This document shows positions 47,356-57,667 of a DNA stretch of 64,000 nucleotides, piece after piece. The DNA lies in assembly GCF_900454895.1 (NCBI RefSeq), contig NZ_UGTA01000001.1, positions 496,001 through 560,000 of the forward strand. The letters run 5' to 3'. Source of the DNA: Phocoenobacter uteri (GTDB taxonomy: Bacteria; Pseudomonadota; Gammaproteobacteria; Enterobacterales; Pasteurellaceae). The translations under genes were made by a program, and so were the position numbers. Each line of letters begins with the position of its first letter. The stretch's first letter is position 1. The notes under the pieces were generated by a model. That model made no database searches. It was not told where the DNA came from and saw nothing but the letters and a program-made list of their open reading frames with translations.

Positions 47356-48780
47356 TTATTCGTCATCGTAATAATTATTGTAAGAGCTTGGTGCAAGATT
47401 ATCAAAGCGAGAAAATTGACCATTAAACGCCAATTTAACTTTACCAATCGGACCATTACGCTGTTTACCAATAATAATTTCAGCAATGCCTTTTAGTTCA
47501 GATTGATCGTGATAAACTTCATCTCGATAGATAAACATAATCAAGTCGGCATCTTGCTCAATAGAGCCTGATTCACGCAAATCTGAGTTTACAGGGCGTT
47601 TATCAGCACGTTGCTCCAAGCTACGGTTTAACTGAGAAAGAGCCACAACAGGGACTTCTAATTCTTTGGCAAGGGCTTTTAATGAACGTGAAATCTCAGC
47701 GATTTCAAGGGTTCTGTTATCGCTAAATCCTGGTGCTCGCATTAGTTGAAGGTAATCGACCATTATTAAGCTTAGTCCGCCACGCTCACTGTGTAAACGT
47801 CTTGCACGAGAACGTAATTCAGATGGTGTTAAAGCTGAGCTATCATCAATAAAAATATTATTACGTTCTTGTAAAATTGCGGTGGTACTTGAAATTTTTG
47901 CCCAATCTTCATCATCGGTTAATTGCCCTGTACGGATCTTAGTTTGATCCACTTTTGAAAGTGAAGCGAGCATACGCATCATAATTTGATCCGATGGCAT
48001 TTCAAGGCTGAAAATGAGAACAGGTTTGCAAGGCTTTCCTTCTTCATCGTTAATCATAGAGGCATTTTCACATAAGTTCATCGCAAAGGTTGTTTTACCC
48101 ATTGATGGACGAGCAGCAACGATAATTAAATCCGATGGCTGTAAACCTGCAGTACGTTTATCTAAATCAGTAAAACCTGATGAAACACCTGTTACCCCAT
48201 TATTATTACTCTGTGAAAGCACTTCGATTTTATTTAATGTTGCAGCCAAAATATCTGTTACCTTTTTAGGACCTTCATCGCTAGACGTTCGTTTTTCTGC
48301 GATATGGAATACGGCTTTTTCAGCTTGATCAAGCACTTCTGTTACAGGCATTCCTTTTGGATTGTAGCTCATTTCTGCAATTTTATTACTTGCTGAAATT
48401 AACTCACGGCAAATTGCTTTTTCACTCACAATCTCAGCATAAGTGAGGATATTTGCCACACTTGGCGTATTTTTTGAGAGTTCAGCAAGATAAGCAAAAC
48501 CACCGACATCATCTAATACACCTTTATTTTTAAGGGTTTCATCAAGCGTAATGATATCAATAGGTTGATTATTACGATCAAGCTCAAGCATTTGTTCAAA
48601 TATAATGCGGTGGGCATAATTGTAAAAATCACTGGCTTGTACTTTTTCAGAAACTTCTGTCCAGCAAGAATTATCTAGCATTACACTGCCTAGTACAGCT
48701 TGCTCAGCTTCTAAAGAATGAGGGGCAATGTTGATTTGCTCAATTCGTTTATCGTCGGATTTTTTCTTGTATTCGCTCAT
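47356..48780 (-). CDS. dnaB: Replicative DNA helicase DnaB
   Basis: Hexameric 5'-3' helicase of the replication fork. 474 aa: N-terminal domain (PHSLEAEQAVLGSVMLDN...WTEVSEKVQASDFYNYAHRIIF), RecA-like domain with Walker A ARPSMGKTTFAMNL near residue 229, VLIFSLEMPSDQIMMRMLAS, LIMVDYLQLM (Walker B) and DLRESGSIEQDADLIMFIYRDE. No intein or insertion. Confidence 0.97.
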   Translation of the reverse strand: MSEYKKKSDDKRIEQINIAPHSLEAEQAVLGSVMLDNSCWTEVSEKVQASDFYNYAHRIIFEQMLELDRNNQPIDIITLDETLKNKGVLDDVGGFAYLAELSKNTPSVANILTYAEIVSEKAICRELISASNKIAEMSYNPKGMPVTEVLDQAEKAVFHIAEKRTSSDEGPKKVTDILAATLNKIEVLSQSNNNGVTGVSSGFTDLDKRTAGLQPSDLIIVAARPSMGKTTFAMNLCENASMINDEEGKPCKPVLIFSLEMPSDQIMMRMLASLSKVDQTKIRTGQLTDDEDWAKISSTTAILQERNNIFIDDSSALTPSELRSRARRLHSERGGLSLIMVDYLQLMRAPGFSDNRTLEIAEISRSLKALAKELEVPVVALSQLNRSLEQRADKRPVNSDLRESGSIEQDADLIMFIYRDEVYHDQSELKGIAEIIIGKQRNGPIGKVKLAFNGQFSRFDNLAPSSYNNYYDDE

Positions 48781-48803
48781 AATTTTTTATTATTTAGATC
48801 AAT

Positions 48804-48856
48804 AAGCGGTCAAATTTTTATAAAGTTTTGCAAATTTTAATTAAAATTTAACCGCT
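48804..48856. terminator. Inverted uptake-signal pair between dnaB and lptD
   Basis: AAGCGGTCAAATTTT pairs with AAAATTTAACCGCT (one mismatch) around TTTTGCAAA. It occupies almost the whole gap between lptD and dnaB, so it probably ends the lptD message. Confidence 0.65.
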
Positions 48857-48864
48857 ATAATTTA

Positions 48865-51201
48865 TTAGTTGATATCAAATTCTTCGGTGTAAGGAATCAA
48901 GCCTTTTTTAAGCATTTTTGATACGCCAGTGTTATAGCCTGAGCCAAAACGAAGTTCAAAATTCACTCCAATGCTATTGTCATAATAAACATCAGTTGGA
49001 TCGTCTCGCTCACCATTTGGTGTTGGGATTAAGTGACGTGAAATGTAACTTGTCGCTTTCCAACAGCAGGTGTTATAAGTTAAACCAAGTTGGCTTTCTA
49101 CATATTTATCTAACGCAAGATCTTGATAATGACTTGTCATAATAGAAAGATTATCGTTAATATTCCAACCTAAAACGACACCTAATTGCTTAATATCTTG
49201 TCCATATTGATTAGAGCGTAAGTTTTGGTCAATATAATGCTGGCTTGCATAACGATAATTAAATTGCACAACTTTGTCATTTTGCGGCTTATATTGTAAT
49301 GCAAGGTTAGCTAAAGAGGTTTCGTCTAAACGAGTATCATACTGATAGCTACCATTTAGGTTCCAGTTTTTATTAAATCGCCAGTTGGTTTCTAATGCCC
49401 AAGATGTAGAACGATCTGTATTGCTATTTGGGCTTGAATCATCAATGCGAGAATTAGAAAGATAATAAATCTGTCCTAAACTTAAATTAAAATATTCTTG
49501 TCCTGTGGTCTCTTTCATAAAGCGAGTTGTTGCACCAATAGTGATTTGATTTGCTGATGCGATACGATCTAGGCCACTGTAACGACGGTCGCTAAATAAA
49601 GAGAAGTAATCTTGTTGTCTTAGCATTGAATCATAACCTAATCCTAAGCTATGGTATTGCGTTGTACCGATATCATATTGATTTTTATATGGTCGATATA
49701 AATATTGAATTTGTGGCTCTAAAGTTTGAATAAAATCAGAGATAAGCTGTGTGTCTGATTCTAACACTGTTTGAAAGTTTACTTTAAATTGTGGTAGCAC
49801 ACGAGTAACGTGAGATTTAATTTTATCTTTCTGTTCTTTTCCTGCTTTTTGCCAATATTGTGTTGCATAAAGTTTAGTTTCAAAATTAACGCTACCGTAG
49901 TTATTACTTAATGGTAGGTTTAATTTTGGTTCAATATGTAAACGCCACGCTGTCGGCATTTCTTTACTATCATTATCAAAATGAGTTAATTGTGAGAAGA
50001 GACTAAAATCAGCATTTTTCCAAATATTATTTTTATAATAATTGAACTCAATTTGCGGTAATGCACGATAAGGTTTTGCCCCATTTTTTGTGTCAAAAAT
50101 TTGGAACTTTTTACCTGCGATAGAGAGATTGTAATTTGGTTGATGATAACTAAATTTCACATTTTGTGTGACATACCCATCGGTACTATCCCCATATGAA
50201 GAATCAAAATGTGATAAATATTGTTTATCACTTACTTTTGTATAATCTAAACTTAAACGCCAATCAGAGAGGAAACTTGCATTGTGTTTCCAGTAGAAAA
50301 GATGACGAGATTGGTTTTTATCAGCCCAATCTTCATAACGATCTTTTTTCATATATTCGCCAGCAATCGTTCCTTGCCCTAATTGTGTCAAATAACGAAA
50401 TTCAGGGCTAATTTGCCAGCCACGACGAGAGTAGTAGGTCGGCGTGATAGTTGCATCCATATTTGGTGCAATATTCAGATAAAACGGAATATGGAATGTA
50501 AAGCCAGTTTTGGTTGAATGGCTATAATTTGGCATTAACAATCCTGTACGACGGCGATCACCTAATGGAATTTGCAAATAAGGGGTATAAAAAATAGGCA
50601 CGTCACCCACTTTTAGACGAGCATGCCACATTTCTGCATATTCTTTATCAATATATTGTGTCATCTCACTTGCATCAATTTGCCAAGCATTATCACTCGG
50701 TAAGCAAGCTGTATAAGTTGCATTTTTTAAACGACGAACTTGATCGCGTAGTAATATTGTTTCAGCTGAACCACGCCCTTGTTTATCTACTAATTGATAA
50801 TCAACATTGGATAAATCTGCTTTTCTACCAGCTAAATCAATTGACGCTTTTTTTCCTGTGGCACGAATATAGTTATCTTGATATTTAAAAGAGTTATTTA
50901 AGGTTGCAAAACGATTATTTTGTGGATTCTGCGATACAGTAAACTGCTGCGTGTTAATCGTACGGTTACCTTGTTTGATAAGAACACTACCTGAATATAC
51001 AGCCTCTTTAAGCTCTGTTATTGTCGCTTTGTCTGCTTCAATATAGACGGGTAACGTTTCAGGTTCTCCTTGTTCAATTTGACCTGAAAAATGAGGTATG
51101 CCTAAGCGACACTGGGTTTTTAAATCAGCATTCGCATATTGACTAGCACACGCAGTCATAATCGCAAGAGAGAGGAGTGTATAACGGTAATCTTTCATCA
51201 T
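48865..51201 (-). CDS. lptD: LPS-assembly outer membrane protein LptD
   Basis: Outer-membrane translocon that inserts lipopolysaccharide into the outer leaflet with LptE. 778 aa: signal peptide about residues 1-25 (ending YANA), OstA/LptD N-terminal jellyroll ([38 protein letters not shown]) and a C-terminal beta barrel. The four cysteines that form the inter-domain disulfides in E. coli are all matched: one near the mature N-terminus (TQCRLG), one in TACLPSD, and the CC pair in NTCCWK. Confidence 0.94.
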   Translation of the reverse strand: MMKDYRYTLLSLAIMTACASQYANADLKTQCRLGIPHFSGQIEQGEPETLPVYIEADKATITELKEAVYSGSVLIKQGNRTINTQQFTVSQNPQNNRFATLNNSFKYQDNYIRATGKKASIDLAGRKADLSNVDYQLVDKQGRGSAETILLRDQVRRLKNATYTACLPSDNAWQIDASEMTQYIDKEYAEMWHARLKVGDVPIFYTPYLQIPLGDRRRTGLLMPNYSHSTKTGFTFHIPFYLNIAPNMDATITPTYYSRRGWQISPEFRYLTQLGQGTIAGEYMKKDRYEDWADKNQSRHLFYWKHNASFLSDWRLSLDYTKVSDKQYLSHFDSSYGDSTDGYVTQNVKFSYHQPNYNLSIAGKKFQIFDTKNGAKPYRALPQIEFNYYKNNIWKNADFSLFSQLTHFDNDSKEMPTAWRLHIEPKLNLPLSNNYGSVNFETKLYATQYWQKAGKEQKDKIKSHVTRVLPQFKVNFQTVLESDTQLISDFIQTLEPQIQYLYRPYKNQYDIGTTQYHSLGLGYDSMLRQQDYFSLFSDRRYSGLDRIASANQITIGATTRFMKETTGQEYFNLSLGQIYYLSNSRIDDSSPNSNTDRSTSWALETNWRFNKNWNLNGSYQYDTRLDETSLANLALQYKPQNDKVVQFNYRYASQHYIDQNLRSNQYGQDIKQLGVVLGWNINDNLSIMTSHYQDLALDKYVESQLGLTYNTCCWKATSYISRHLIPTPNGERDDPTDVYYDNSIGVNFELRFGSGYNTGVSKMLKKGLIPYTEEFDIN

Positions 51202-51325
51202 TTTTATTCCTAAATAATTCGCAGAAATGGTTATTAGTCACATTTCTTGAAGAAATATCAAAATGTAAACAAATATTCTGAATCAATAAACTATTTTTTA
51301 ACGGTATTTTAATTAAGGTTAGTAC

Positions 51326-51763
51326 TTAAAATTGTTCTATTTCAATAAGTAGCTTGCGTAACTCTTGCTTGATTTCATCTTGATATTTCATCTCAGCATC
51401 TTCACGCTCTAAATCAAGCTTCATTCGTTGATTGCGAGCCAATTTTTTACGTTCTTCTAAAATCGGCATATCCTCAACCACTTTAAACAACGCCCACATC
51501 GCATTAAATTGACTTAATTTTGGTTGCCCTAAAACATCTAACAAAGGCTTTAAACGACGTACGCCTTCCGATAAATTACATTGATCGGCAAGCATTGATT
51601 TAGCAATAATATCAACGCTATTTTTGATGTTTAAATAGCGTTCTTTTTGTGCATTTTGAATAAATTTTTGCTGTTTACGTAATTTCCAAAAAAGCGATAA
51701 CGCATAGCCGGCAAGTGCTAAAATAATTAGCATTGCCAGAATGATAACAAAAAATCTAAACAT
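51326..51763 (-). CDS. DUF2489-type membrane-anchored protein
   Basis: 145 aa, function unknown. One N-terminal transmembrane helix (about residues 3-25), then a charged, largely helical cytoplasmic part (RLKPLLDVLGQPKLSQFNAMWALFKVVEDMPILEERKKLARNQRMKLDLEREDAEMKYQDEI). It resembles the DUF2489 family that is paired with yihI in gamma-proteobacteria; here the two are 8 bp apart. Confidence 0.75.
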   Translation of the reverse strand: MFRFFVIILAMLIILALAGYALSLFWKLRKQQKFIQNAQKERYLNIKNSVDIIAKSMLADQCNLSEGVRRLKPLLDVLGQPKLSQFNAMWALFKVVEDMPILEERKKLARNQRMKLDLEREDAEMKYQDEIKQELRKLLIEIEQF

Positions 51764-51771
51764 TATTTTTC

Positions 51772-52350
51772 CTAACGATATTCATTTAAGTTAGCGGTTT
51801 CAAATTGACGAAGCAACGCATAGTCATCGTCTTTTTCATCCTCATCATTGATTCCCAATTCAGACATCAATTCATCGATACGATCTAAACATTCATCCAC
51901 AAATTTTTGATCTTCCGCTGAAATTTTCTTACCGTTTTCAATATCGTCAAGTAATTGGTGTAAACATTCGTTATCTTCCAATTGTGCTAATTCAACTTCA
52001 GGGGCAAGTTTTGGTGCTGGTTTTAATTCCTTCTTCATTGGCGGAATCACTTTACCTTTTTCAGGTTTATTCACGAATTCTACCATTAACGGAATTTTTT
52101 TCTTACTACCAACACGAGGATCTTTCTTCTCTTGCTGCGTTTTTTGATTTTCTGTGATGACATTATGACGTGCACCAGAACTTAATCCTTTATGCTTTTT
52201 CTTTTTCTTATCAAGACGAGCTTGAGCATCAAGTTCGTAACGTGTTTTTTGTTTTTTACTGATTCTGCACGAGTTAAGAGTACAATTATTTTCGCCTTTT
52301 CGAGCAGGCATAATATCACTGATTTTGCGTGTTTTTTTCTTATGAGCCAT
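51772..52350 (-). CDS. yihI: Der GTPase-activating protein YihI
   Basis: Modulates the ribosome-assembly GTPase Der. 192 aa: a very basic N-terminal half (HKKKTRKISDIMPARKGENN, LDKKKKKHKGLSSGARHN, DPRVGSKKKIPLMVEF) and an acidic C-terminal half (LEDNECLHQLLDDIENGKKISAEDQKFVDECLDRIDELMSELGI), the typical YihI arrangement. Confidence 0.93.
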   Translation of the reverse strand: MAHKKKTRKISDIMPARKGENNCTLNSCRISKKQKTRYELDAQARLDKKKKKHKGLSSGARHNVITENQKTQQEKKDPRVGSKKKIPLMVEFVNKPEKGKVIPPMKKELKPAPKLAPEVELAQLEDNECLHQLLDDIENGKKISAEDQKFVDECLDRIDELMSELGINDEDEKDDDYALLRQFETANLNEYR

Positions 52351-52540
52351 AGTTATTTTTTGTCTGTGTTATATAAAAATTGATTGTGGATTGTAGCATA
52401 GTCACAACGATAGAGGAATAAAAGCCGTTATCTTTTGAATTAAATTTGAGTTGTAAAAGAGTATTATTGCTAATTATTGTAAGGGGGCATTAGCAATTTA
52501 TTGCGTATATGCTCCTGTGATCTTACTTTTAGAATGAAAT

Positions 52541-52579
52541 GGGAGGATATGCCATTCGCTACGCTCATTCAATCCTCCC
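52541..52579. repeat. Inverted repeat between rsmC and yihI
   Basis: GGGAGGAT (52541-52548) and ATCCTCCC (52572-52579) flank a 23-nt segment containing CATTCGCTACGCTCATT. It is more GC-rich than the surroundings and lies in the 258-bp interval 52351-52608, which otherwise shows no gene. Possibly the yihI-operon terminator or a dispersed palindrome. Confidence 0.5.
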
Positions 52580-52608
52580 TTACCATCATTCACTTAATTT
52601 ATTGATTT

Positions 52609-53610
52609 TTATTTAAAATTTCTTACGGAATAAACCTTGAATTTATTTGTTCGTGCGAGAATTTGATGTGAGCCAAAGGCTTGATCTAACAAATCTTCAT
52701 AAGGTAAATGGCTATTCGCCACAATACGTAATTCCCCGCCACGCGTTAAATGGTTTTTCGCATCAATAATTAAATTTTCAACGGTTTTATACGCGGTATC
52801 AATGCCATCGTGGAACGGCGGATTAGACACGATTAAATCAAATCGCTCATCAATATGTGAAAAAACATTACTCGCAACCACTTTTCCTTCTAAGTTATTC
52901 TCTTTTAAGGTTTGTTCGCTAGATTGCAATGCCATTGCGTGAATATCTGACATCGTCAGCTTAATTTTAGGGAATAATTGTTTTAAAAACGCTCCAATCA
53001 CACCTGCACCACAGCCTAAATCTAAGGTTTTACCCTTAATACCGTCCGCTTTATTAAAAGTAGAAAGCAATAATTTTGTCCCCATATCTAAATCGGCAGA
53101 ACTGAAAACAGCAGGAAGCGTTTCAATCGTTAAATCAGCAAAAGGTAAGCGGTAAGATTTCCAGAACTTTTTGCAATTAAAATCGGGTACAGTGGTTAAT
53201 TCAAAATGATACAACCCACAACGGCGAGCTGAATCGATTTTTGCAATATGCCCAAAATCAGATAAGATTTTCTCAACTGAACGCACTCCGCTACGATTTT
53301 CGCCAATAATTAACAATTCTTGCCCAACCTTCGTCGTTGAAAGCCATTGTAATAATTGAAATTGACACTCTTGTTTATTCTTTGTCCAATAAAACACTCC
53401 TAAATCCGCTTGCTGATTGCATTCAACCCCAAATTCCACACCTTTATTCTGACTGACAAAATCAAAATAACTGCTAAAAACCGCCACATTTTTTGCTTGT
53501 GAACGGATTTTTTGGGCAAATTGATCTTTCATATAGCCAAAAAGTAGCACATTTTTATTTTCAAAGAGTTCTAGATGGCGTGATAGAACTTCACTTTCGC
53601 TTGATAACAT
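52609..53610 (-). CDS. rsmC: 16S rRNA (guanine1207-N2)-methyltransferase RsmC
   Basis: Methylates G1207 of 16S rRNA. 333 aa with an N-terminal pseudo-methyltransferase domain and a C-terminal catalytic one: GKTLDLGCGAGVIGAFLKQLFPKIKLTMSDIHAMALQSSEQTL (SAM site) and FDLIVSNPPFHDGIDTAY (NPPF catalytic motif). Ends VYSVRNFK. Divergent from the deoxyribonucleotidase gene. Confidence 0.94.
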   Translation of the reverse strand: MLSSESEVLSRHLELFENKNVLLFGYMKDQFAQKIRSQAKNVAVFSSYFDFVSQNKGVEFGVECNQQADLGVFYWTKNKQECQFQLLQWLSTTKVGQELLIIGENRSGVRSVEKILSDFGHIAKIDSARRCGLYHFELTTVPDFNCKKFWKSYRLPFADLTIETLPAVFSSADLDMGTKLLLSTFNKADGIKGKTLDLGCGAGVIGAFLKQLFPKIKLTMSDIHAMALQSSEQTLKENNLEGKVVASNVFSHIDERFDLIVSNPPFHDGIDTAYKTVENLIIDAKNHLTRGGELRIVANSHLPYEDLLDQAFGSHQILARTNKFKVYSVRNFK

Positions 53611-53831
53611 TTTGTTCCTTTATTCTAATTTAAAATTTACGACGCTCATTGTACCTATTTTACGTTTAATTTCATTCTCTCTTTTTATATTTTTATTCTA
53701 TTGTTGCCGAATTTTGTGCTTTATAAGTCCTGACAAGCTTAATTTTTATGCTAAAATCACAACATTGCAAATCTTGCATCCCCCCTTATCATTCTGATAA
53801 TTTTCCTAACAAATAAAATTAAGCGTAACTT

Positions 53832-54284
53832 ATGAAAAAAATTGTATATATAGATATGGACAATGTCCTTGTCGATTTTGCATCTGGTATTGCAAAACTC
53901 GATCAAAAAACACAGATTGAATATGACGGTCATTATGACGATGTAGAAGGTATTTTTGGACTGATGGATCCGATGCCAAATGCTATTGAAGCAGTGCATA
54001 AATTAGCGGAAAAATACGATATTTATGTGCTTTCAACGGCGACTTGGTATAACTCCTCGTGTTGGACGGATAAGATAGAATGGATCCAAAAATATTTTGG
54101 CTTAGAAAGTGATAGCGTGTTATATAAACGCTTAATTCTTTCGCACCATAAAAATTTGAATATGGGCGATTATCTTATTGATGATCGTTTACGCAATGGA
54201 GCGGATAAATTTACAGGCGAACATATTCATTTTGGAACAGACAAATTTCCAAACTGGCAAAGTGTGTTAGATTATTTACTTTAA
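53832..54284 (+). CDS. 5'(3')-deoxyribonucleotidase-like HAD phosphatase
   Basis: 150-aa HAD-superfamily protein of the NT5C group, expected to dephosphorylate nucleoside monophosphates. Motif I is VYIDMDNVLVDFASGI (the D-x-D nucleophile pair), a conserved Thr-containing STATWYNSSCWTDKIEW, and the C-terminal acid motif DYLIDDRLRNGADKF. The AACAAATAAAA-rich leader gives no regulatory signal. Physiological substrate unknown. Confidence 0.85.
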   Translation: MKKIVYIDMDNVLVDFASGIAKLDQKTQIEYDGHYDDVEGIFGLMDPMPNAIEAVHKLAEKYDIYVLSTATWYNSSCWTDKIEWIQKYFGLESDSVLYKRLILSHHKNLNMGDYLIDDRLRNGADKFTGEHIHFGTDKFPNWQSVLDYLL

Positions 54285-54421
54285 AAGAAGTGAAAAACGG
54301 ATTAAAAATAGTATCTTTGTAAAATGTGGCAATACTCGGTAGGTTAGGTCATTTTTTGCAAATTTTACTAAAAATTTGACCGCTTCGATTGTGTCAAAGA
54401 TTGAAATCAAAGGGAGGTTAT

Positions 54422-55285
54422 ATGTTCTCGACAGGAATAATAGAAAAAATTAAATATTATATTTATTGCTTAGTTGATCCACGCGATGACAATATTTTTT
54501 ATGTGGGAAAAGGCACGGGTGATCGCGTTTTTCAGCACGCTAAAGGGGCTGAAAAAGAGAAGTTTGAACCCAGCGACAAACTTGAACTTATTAAAGAAAT
54601 TCAACAAGCAGGCTTTGAACCTAAATATTATATTTTAAGACACAATATTCAAGATGAAGTGCAAGCCTTAGAATATGAGGCTTTGGCTATTGATTTACTT
54701 TCAATTGTTAAACCAAGTCAAAAGCCATTAACCAATAGACAAGGTGGCACGCATTCCGATCAAAGAGGGTTAATGAGCCTCTCTGAATTATATAAACAAT
54801 ATGATCCACAAGAATTAAAAACAGATTTGCCGATTATTTTGATTACTATCAATCGTGGATATGACGACTTAAAAAAAGCGATGCGTAACGGTGAGATTGC
54901 TGAAAGTGAGCGTGAGCAAGAAATTTATCAAAGAACACGTAAATATTGGGTTGTCGGAAAAAACCGAAATAACGCTATTTATGCCGTTGCTGTTTATCGT
55001 GGTTGGACAATTGCGGCTTATAAAATCTCAAAATGGCTAGCATCTCCGACAAATTTAGCTGATTTAGAAAAGTTAGAAGATCTTTCACATTTAACAGAGC
55101 AACAGAAACAAGAACGATTAACCAAAATTAAAGGGCGTTGGTTTTTTGAGGGGGAAATATTAACGGCGGATTCTGACATTTATCAAGTGCTTGTTAATAA
55201 AACAACTTATTCAAAAGATCAAGATTACAAAGCACCACAAAATCCGATTACCTATAAAAATTGTGGTAACTCATATAAAAATTAA
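54422..55285 (+). CDS. LEM-3-like GIY-YIG endonuclease-domain protein
   Basis: 287 aa, function unknown. Residues about 10-100 form a GIY-YIG nuclease domain: YIY (13-15) and YVGKGTGDR (27-35, with the catalytic Arg) and a Glu in ALEYEALAIDLL (about 84-86), so the domain looks intact. The C-terminal half has a second conserved-looking region, KYWVVGKNRNNAIYAVAVYRGWTIAAYKISKW ... IKGRWFFEGE, that may contact a nucleic acid or ligand. I start at ATG 54422 because a strong AGGGAGG lies 4 bp upstream; a longer GTG/TTG-started frame upstream overlaps an uptake signal. The next gene, holD, has its own leader. Confidence 0.75.
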   Translation: MFSTGIIEKIKYYIYCLVDPRDDNIFYVGKGTGDRVFQHAKGAEKEKFEPSDKLELIKEIQQAGFEPKYYILRHNIQDEVQALEYEALAIDLLSIVKPSQKPLTNRQGGTHSDQRGLMSLSELYKQYDPQELKTDLPIILITINRGYDDLKKAMRNGEIAESEREQEIYQRTRKYWVVGKNRNNAIYAVAVYRGWTIAAYKISKWLASPTNLADLEKLEDLSHLTEQQKQERLTKIKGRWFFEGEILTADSDIYQVLVNKTTYSKDQDYKAPQNPITYKNCGNSYKN

Positions 55286-55382
55286 CTTTTGAATATTAAA
55301 AAGCGAAGAGATCCCTTATACTATCAGGCGTTAATTAGCGTTTTTATTTTAAAAATAAAATAGATTCTAAAAAGGAATAGTG

Positions 55383-55799
55383 ATGAATAGGCGAGATTTA
55401 CTCTTAAATGAGATGAATATTACCCAATGGGTACTCACAAAACCGCAAGTTTTAAAGGGCGATGCCCAAATTAGGTTGTCCGCAGAGGTGAAATTAGTCG
55501 TGATTTGTGAGAGCGATCATCAAAATAGCAGACTGTTTCAAGATATTTTACAAAGTTTACACCTATCAAAACAGCAATATCAATGGGTGGATTTTCAACA
55601 ATCGTTACGTTTGAATTTTGATCATCAACCGATTTTATGGATGATACAGCCAGAAAAACAAGCGGTCATTTTAACTGAAAAATTTGCAGATTTAGTCGCT
55701 TGGAAAAATAATAGTTGGCAAGATCTTGCTATTTCAATCAACAAACGCCAATTTTGGCAACAGATAGAACCATTTTGTGAACCAAAAGAGAGATTATGA
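55383..55799 (+). CDS. holD: DNA polymerase III psi subunit HolD
   Basis: Small clamp-loader accessory subunit linking chi to the gamma complex. 138 aa: MNRRDLLLNEMNITQWVLTKPQVLKGDAQIRL at the N-terminus (clamp-loader-binding segment) and the PILWMIQPEKQAVILTEKFADLVAWKNNSWQDLAISINKRQFWQQI body. A perfect uptake core near 55660 is translated as QAV. It overlaps rimI by 4 bp (ATGA). Confidence 0.88.
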   Translation: MNRRDLLLNEMNITQWVLTKPQVLKGDAQIRLSAEVKLVVICESDHQNSRLFQDILQSLHLSKQQYQWVDFQQSLRLNFDHQPILWMIQPEKQAVILTEKFADLVAWKNNSWQDLAISINKRQFWQQIEPFCEPKERL

Positions 55800-56233
55800 T
55801 AACCCCAATTCAAGAAACCGATTTTGACATTTTATTTGAAATCGAACAAAACGCCCATCTTGTCCCTTGGTCAAAAGGTACGTTACTGAATAATCAAGGC
55901 GAACGCTATCTAAACTTAAAATTGACCGAGCAGAATCAGATTGTCGGTTTTGCGATTTGCCATAAAACCTTAGATGAAGCGACGTTGTTTAATATCGCCA
56001 TCGATCCAAAATTTCAAGGAAAAGGCTATGGCAAACAGTTGCTTTGTGAGTTAATTTCACAATTAAAACAACAAGATATTATCACGCTATGGTTAGAAGT
56101 AAGAGAAAGTAATCAAAATGCAATCCGCTTATACCAAAGCTTAGATTTTGTCGAAGTGGATATTCGTAAAAATTATTATCCCACCCCTGACGGCGGCAAA
56201 GAAAATGCGGTAGTAATGGCGTTGTATTTATAG
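55796..56233 (+). CDS. rimI: Ribosomal protein S18 alanine N-acetyltransferase RimI
   Basis: GNAT acetyltransferase for the S18 N-terminal alanine. 145 aa with ITPIQETDFDILFEIEQNAHLVPWSKGTL, acetyl-CoA loop FNIAIDPKFQGKGYGKQLLCELI, and WLEVRESNQNAIRLYQSLDFVEVDIRKNYYPTPDGGKENAVVM. The holD-rimI order with overlapping ATGA is the usual gammaproteobacterial arrangement. Confidence 0.95.
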   Translation: MITPIQETDFDILFEIEQNAHLVPWSKGTLLNNQGERYLNLKLTEQNQIVGFAICHKTLDEATLFNIAIDPKFQGKGYGKQLLCELISQLKQQDIITLWLEVRESNQNAIRLYQSLDFVEVDIRKNYYPTPDGGKENAVVMALYL

Positions 56234-56261
56234 TTTTGTAACAACGATGGAAATGATAAAA

Positions 56262-57263
56262 ATGAAATATAAAAATACACTATTCGGATTATTACTTGTC
56301 GGCATAATCACCGTTATTTCTAGTGTGTTAGAAAAAACTACTTTTTTCACTCAAATCCACTTTTCAGCCTTAACCCTTGCGATTGTGATCGGGATTGCGA
56401 TGGGCAATACGTTTTTTTCAAAAATTGAATCCTACACCAATCAAGGCGTGATCTTATCCAAAGGGACATTGTTGCGAGCGGGGATTGTATTGTATGGCTT
56501 TAAAATTACCTTAACGGATATCAATTCTGTCGGCATAAATGCGATCACAAGTGATGCGATTATGTTGATTAGCACCTTTTTCATCACGTTATGGTTGGGG
56601 GTGTATCTACTAAAAATGGATAAACAAATTGTACAACTTACCGCAACGGGTTGTAGTATTTGTGGGGCAGCAGCGATAATGGCAGCGGAGCCTGTGGTGA
56701 AAGCAGAATCCCATAAGGTTGCTGTGGCGATTGCCGTGATTGTGATTTTTGGCACAATCAGTATGTTTTTATATCCGATAATGTACCCTTATTTGGCGGA
56801 ATATTTATCTCAACACCAATTTGGGATTTATATCGGCTCTTCGGTTCACGAAGTGGCTCAAGTTTATGCAGCGGGTGGAAATATCAGTGCAACGGTCGCA
56901 GATAATGCCGTGATTACTAAAATGATCCGCGTGATGATGCTAGCCCCATTCTTATTTGGTTTATCTTATTTTTTAAACAAAGAAAACCGTCAAAATAAAA
57001 TTATGATCCCGTGGTTTGCGGTCTATTTTATCGGTGTGGCACTGTTTAATTCATTGGAATTACTTCCGCAATCGCTAGTTGAACTATTGATTACACTGGA
57101 TAATATTTTACTGATGATGGCAATGTCGGCACTAGGTTTAACAACCCGCATTGAATCCGTAAAACAAGCTGGCGTGAAGCCCTTTATTTTAGGCACACTC
57201 GTTTTAGTCTGGCTTGTTGTTGGCGGGTTTATCGTAAACCTAGCAATACAAACCATATTATAA
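56262..57263 (+). CDS. yeiH: YeiH-family membrane protein (UPF0324, putative sulfate exporter family)
   Basis: 333-338 aa, about 10 transmembrane segments. Matches E. coli YeiH: SALTLAIVIGIAMGNTFF, GTLLRAGIVLYGFKITLTDI, GCSICGAAAIMAAEPVVKAESHKVAVAIAVIVIFGTISMFLYP, IYIGSSVHEVAQVYAAGGNIS, KMIRVMMLAPFL, ALGLTTRIESVKQAGVKPF. Substrate not established in general. I prefer ATG 56262; earlier in-frame ATGs at 56247 and 56253 lack a ribosome site. The last codons are repeated twice more in the downstream spacer (see 57231-57700). Confidence 0.88.
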   Translation: MKYKNTLFGLLLVGIITVISSVLEKTTFFTQIHFSALTLAIVIGIAMGNTFFSKIESYTNQGVILSKGTLLRAGIVLYGFKITLTDINSVGINAITSDAIMLISTFFITLWLGVYLLKMDKQIVQLTATGCSICGAAAIMAAEPVVKAESHKVAVAIAVIVIFGTISMFLYPIMYPYLAEYLSQHQFGIYIGSSVHEVAQVYAAGGNISATVADNAVITKMIRVMMLAPFLFGLSYFLNKENRQNKIMIPWFAVYFIGVALFNSLELLPQSLVELLITLDNILLMMAMSALGLTTRIESVKQAGVKPFILGTLVLVWLVVGGFIVNLAIQTIL

Positions 57264-57289
57264 GCGGTCATTTTTTTCTGAGATTTTGC

Positions 57290-57330
57290 AAAAACGCCCT
57301 CAAATGTGATAGTTGAAGGCGTTTTTATTT
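57290..57330. terminator. Terminator copy 1 after yeiH
   Basis: 13-bp stem with one mismatch, AAAACGCCCTCAA / TTGAAGGCGTTTT, 9-nt loop, then T-rich. A/T runs on both sides allow bidirectional use. Confidence 0.85.
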
Positions 57331-57465
57331 TTAGGTTGATGGACGTAACCCACCATCATTTACTGATATAGCATTTTTATTTTGGAAATATTCGCTTTGG
57401 CTGATTTATCGTAAACCTAGCAATGCAAATCATATTATAAGCGGTCATTTCTTTCTAAGATTTTG

Positions 57466-57510
57466 CAAAAAACCACCCTCAAATGAGATTGTTGAGGGCG
57501 GTTTTATTTT
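57466..57510. terminator. Terminator copy 2
   Basis: 14-bp stem with one mismatch, AAAACCACCCTCAA / TTGAGGGCGGTTTT, 9-nt loop, T-rich tail. It differs from copy 1 at paired positions. Confidence 0.8.
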
Positions 57511-57667
57511 TGAGGTTTATAAGACGTAATTCATCATAATTTACAGGTGTGAAATTTCTCACTATTTTGGAAATGTTTGTTTGATTTGACTTATTGTTGG
57601 CGGATTTATCGTAAACCTAGCAATACAAACCATATTATAAGCGGTCATTTTTTTCTAAGATTTTGCA

